A stretch of 24,026 nt of DNA. Origin: an uncultured Anaerosporobacter sp. (GTDB lineage Bacteria; Bacillota; Clostridia; Lachnospirales; Lachnospiraceae). Shown here in pieces: positions 23,116-24,026 of this stretch. The DNA lies in NCBI GenBank assembly GCA_945787925.1, contig CALZJY010000003.1, forward strand, positions 1 through 24,026, written 5' to 3'. The notes below the pieces were generated by a model, which saw only the letters and a list, made by a program, of their open reading frames with translations, did not search any database and was not told the origin of the DNA. Each line of letters begins with the position of its first letter. The first letter of the stretch is position 1. Position numbers and translations under genes: made by a program.

Positions 23116-24026
23116 ATGGGAGAGATGATTAAGGTAGAAGTAAATGGTGTTATAAAGGAATATAAGGCCGGTACGACATTACTAGAAATCAGCAAGGAAC
23201 ATGAACAGGAATATGAACATGACATTATTCTGGCATTTGTAGACCATAGACTTAGAGAATTACCTAAAACAGTAGAGAAAGATTGTTGTGTTAGCTTCGT
23301 AACCACAAAGGATGATGTGGGGCACAAGACCTATGTAAGAGGGCTTACCTTGGTGATGTTACGAGCGATGTACCAAGAAATCGGAAAAGAGAAAATAGAG
23401 CGAATCAGTGTGGAATATTCCATTGGAAATGCTTATTATTGTGATTTGATTGCGGAGGAGCCGCTTTCCGAGGAACTGCTTGCGCGAGTGAAATCCCGTA
23501 TGGCAAAGATCGTGGCGGCAGACCTTCCAATCGAGAAATCATCCATCCATACGGATGATGCGATGGAACGATTCTTCCGATATGGGATGTATGATAAGCA
23601 TAAGTTGTTTAAATACCGCAGGGTATCCAAAGCGAATATCTATAACTTAGATGGATTTGAAGACTACTATTATGGATTTATGCCAGCCAGTACGGGTATC
23701 TTGCGGTACTTTGATTTAAAATTGTATGAAGGCGGATTCTTAATGATGTTCCCATATAAGGCAGCACCGACTAGGGTAACAGAGTTCCTTCCACGTCCGA
23801 AACTATTCGCCACGATGAAGGAATCCAATGAATGGGGCAAACAGTTAGAAATCGATACGGTTGGTGCGTTAAATGATGAGATTGCAGCAGGCGGAGCCAA
23901 TGAGCTGATCCTAGTGCAGGAAGCGTTGCAAGAAAAGAAGATTGCAAAGATTGCAGAGCAAATATACGAGGCAAAAGGAAAGAAGTTTGTCATGATTGCA
24001 GGGCCATCGTCTTCAGGAAAGACAAC
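23116..24026 (+). CDS. nucleoside (uridine-type) kinase with N-terminal TGS domain (partial)
   Basis: Cut by the window edge after 303 residues. The N-terminal part (about 3-62) is a TGS-like domain (IKVEVNGVIKEYKAGTTLLE). Residues about 75-240 resemble the second, threonyl-tRNA-synthetase-like region of this family (SIHTDDAMERFF, then YYYGFMPASTG). The phosphate-binding loop GPSSSGKT begins at residue 296 just before the edge, so the kinase domain proper lies outside. Such fusions occur in Clostridia as putative uridine or nucleoside kinases; substrate is unknown. AAAGGAG lies six bases before the ATG. The 39-base gap after the Nif3-like gene suggests one operon. Confidence 0.87.
   Translation, partial: MGEMIKVEVNGVIKEYKAGTTLLEISKEHEQEYEHDIILAFVDHRLRELPKTVEKDCCVSFVTTKDDVGHKTYVRGLTLVMLRAMYQEIGKEKIERISVEYSIGNAYYCDLIAEEPLSEELLARVKSRMAKIVAADLPIEKSSIHTDDAMERFFRYGMYDKHKLFKYRRVSKANIYNLDGFEDYYYGFMPASTGILRYFDLKLYEGGFLMMFPYKAAPTRVTEFLPRPKLFATMKESNEWGKQLEIDTVGALNDEIAAGGANELILVQEALQEKKIAKIAEQIYEAKGKKFVMIAGPSSSGKT

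Noticed and set aside
1..24026. CRISPR array, insertion sequence, prophage, tRNA or rRNA genes
   Set aside because: No regularly spaced repeats, transposase or integrase motifs, long terminal inverted repeats, or tRNA/rRNA-like sequence were seen on either strand. This was by eye, so a short divergent tRNA search would be worthwhile.

Overview
This window reads as a chromosomal segment of an anaerobic Firmicute of the class Clostridia, most likely a Lachnospiraceae-type organism. The evidence is the moderately low GC, strong AGGAGG ribosome binding sites, the dgt-dnaG-rpoD-trmK-nif3 gene order, a DUF3877-like protein, an XpaC/TelA pair, and a TGS-containing nucleoside kinase. Genus and species cannot be fixed from the sequence alone. 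I see no prophage, insertion sequence, CRISPR array, rRNA or tRNA. It looks like core genome with small accessory modules.

Layout. (1) 1-1616: a thioredoxin-reductase-like flavoprotein that keeps the CxxC and FAD motifs but has no recognisable NAD(P)H-binding motif, followed by a DUF3877-like protein and a terminator. (2) 1864-6158: the sbcDC nuclease operon, whose end overlaps a convergent AEC-family transporter gene (6150-7103, minus). (3) 7104-7277: a compact divergent promoter region, then galE and its terminator, then a long imperfect hairpin of unknown role. (4) 8506-11778: an XpaC-like membrane protein, TelA, and an orphan protein resembling the C-terminal part of the flagellar cap protein FliD, ending in a strong bidirectional terminator. 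(5) 11785-14358: putP-like Na+/solute symporter (minus), a glyoxalase-fold protein (plus) and a flavin reductase (minus), separated by divergent promoters or a bidirectional terminator. (6) 14458-17082: an iron-uptake operon, feoA-feoB plus a 52-residue FeoB-associated Cys-rich membrane protein, with a good sigma-A promoter and a near-consensus Fur box just downstream of the likely transcription start. (7) 17155-24026: dgt, dnaG, rpoD and a terminator, then trmK, a Nif3/YqfO-type protein and the start of a nucleoside kinase cut by the window edge.

How the genes work together. SbcCD, dGTPase, primase and sigma-A form a replication, repair and transcription core. The Feo operon supplies ferrous iron and is probably repressed by Fur when iron is plentiful. 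The thioredoxin-reductase-like protein and the flavin reductase are redox functions fitting an anaerobe. XpaC/TelA is an envelope-stress or toxic-compound-resistance type pair of poorly known mechanism.

Nothing here is clearly a new large system. The most unusual points are the reductase without an NAD(P)H site (a possible ferredoxin-dependent type), the orphan FliD-like protein beside XpaC/TelA, and the unassigned hairpin at 8341-8397.
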